In this document: positions 63,746 to 64,000 of the stretch, one piece after another | Layout of the letters: every line of letters starts with the position of its first letter | Position numbering within the stretch: the stretch's first letter is position 1 | DNA from: Pseudoxanthomonas sp. Root630 | GTDB lineage: Bacteria > Pseudomonadota > Gammaproteobacteria > Xanthomonadales > Xanthomonadaceae | DNA: 64,000 nucleotides | Reading direction: 5' to 3' | Assembly (NCBI RefSeq): GCF_001427585.1 | Contig: NZ_LMGY01000020.1 | Coordinates: 62,001-126,000 of the forward strand | Translations under genes and position numbers: made by a program | The notes under the pieces: model-generated | The model's input: only the letters and a program-made list of their open reading frames with translations | The model's database searches: none | Told to the model about the DNA's origin: nothing

Positions 63746-63931
63746 GCGAGGGCGCCTTATCGATTACGGGGTGGGTAGGGGATTATGGGGGGTCGGGAGC
63801 GGGCGTGCGAAATCATCCCAACGGGCGTACCGGCCACACCCGGTCATGAGCCCGCTTCCCCACGTCGCGATGACGTAGGTCGCTCAGTCATATCAAAGGG
63901 TTACATCGCGCGCACCGGCGCGGTGCGGGGT
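63746..63931. other. Non-coding interval between rsmG and parA
   Basis: A 186-bp spacer without an open frame of interest. It contains CGCGCACCGGCGCGGTGCG (about 63907-63925), a GC-rich dyad that could be a weak terminator for rsmG, but it has no T-run. Confidence 0.35.
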
Positions 63932-64000
63932 TCAGTCGCGACGGACGACAACCATGTGACGTTCACCGACCAGCCCGGGCACGGCCAAGGGCTGGACCGT
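63932..64000 (-). CDS. rsmG: 16S rRNA (guanine527-N7)-methyltransferase RsmG (3' end only)
   Basis: The last 22 codons read TVQPLAVPGLVGERHMVVVR then RD and TGA, the conserved RsmG C-terminus (VPGL-ERH-VV-R). The rest lies outside the window. rsmG-parA-parB is the standard order. Confidence 0.8.
   Translation of the reverse strand, partial: TVQPLAVPGLVGERHMVVVRRD

Overview
The window is chromosomal DNA of a GC-rich gammaproteobacterium of the family Xanthomonadaceae. A Pseudoxanthomonas- or Stenotrophomonas-like genome is the best guess, from gene content, REP-type repeats and Xanthomonas-type attC sites. I have no database match to fix the genus.

Layout. 1-11 kb: glyS (cut by the window edge) and glyQ, a glutamine amidotransferase, a BPSS1780-type membrane protein, tatABC, a SYLF lipoprotein-like protein, hemH with an alpha/beta hydrolase, a YgjP-type metallopeptidase and rdgC. 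11-24 kb: a REPIN, ttcA, a DUF465 protein, a FeeM-like acyltransferase behind a sigma-54-type promoter, plsB, an excalibur protein, a lipoprotein, pyrF with an acid phosphatase, YceH, a VOC protein and the Rep helicase. 24-33 kb: tdk, a Ser/Thr kinase-TPR protein with its ECF sigma factor, mutM, an ABC ATPase, an EF-hand protein and a tautomerase. 31-37 kb: an acetate or short-acid module made of an MHS-type transporter, a DcaP-like porin, acs and a LuxR-type response regulator.

39.0-50.5 kb: the standout feature, a sedentary integron cassette array. It holds 28 recognisable attC sites, almost all about 60 bp, plus one decayed terminal site. All cassettes point the same way (minus strand), and each carries one small gene, mostly for membrane, exported or unknown proteins. 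No integron integrase is present anywhere in the window, so this is a CALIN-type array (cluster of attC sites lacking an integrase) or an integron that lost intI. Notable cassette genes are an RraB-like RNase E regulator, a TfoX N-terminal-domain protein, two Cys-rich small proteins and one gene split by an in-frame amber codon. attC sites are nearly identical at the high-coordinate (attI-like) end and decayed at the low-coordinate end.

50.7-64 kb: a 1156-residue SLC5/PAS/histidine kinase/receiver protein of the CrbS/MxtR type, the probable partner of the response regulator near acs. The array therefore sits between the two halves of what looks like an acetate-switch two-component system. Next come an FAD-dependent protein, cardiolipin synthase, rpmB-rpmG, a DgcN-like protein with a LysR regulator, a DUF885 protein, a second REPIN, parB, parA and the 3' end of rsmG.
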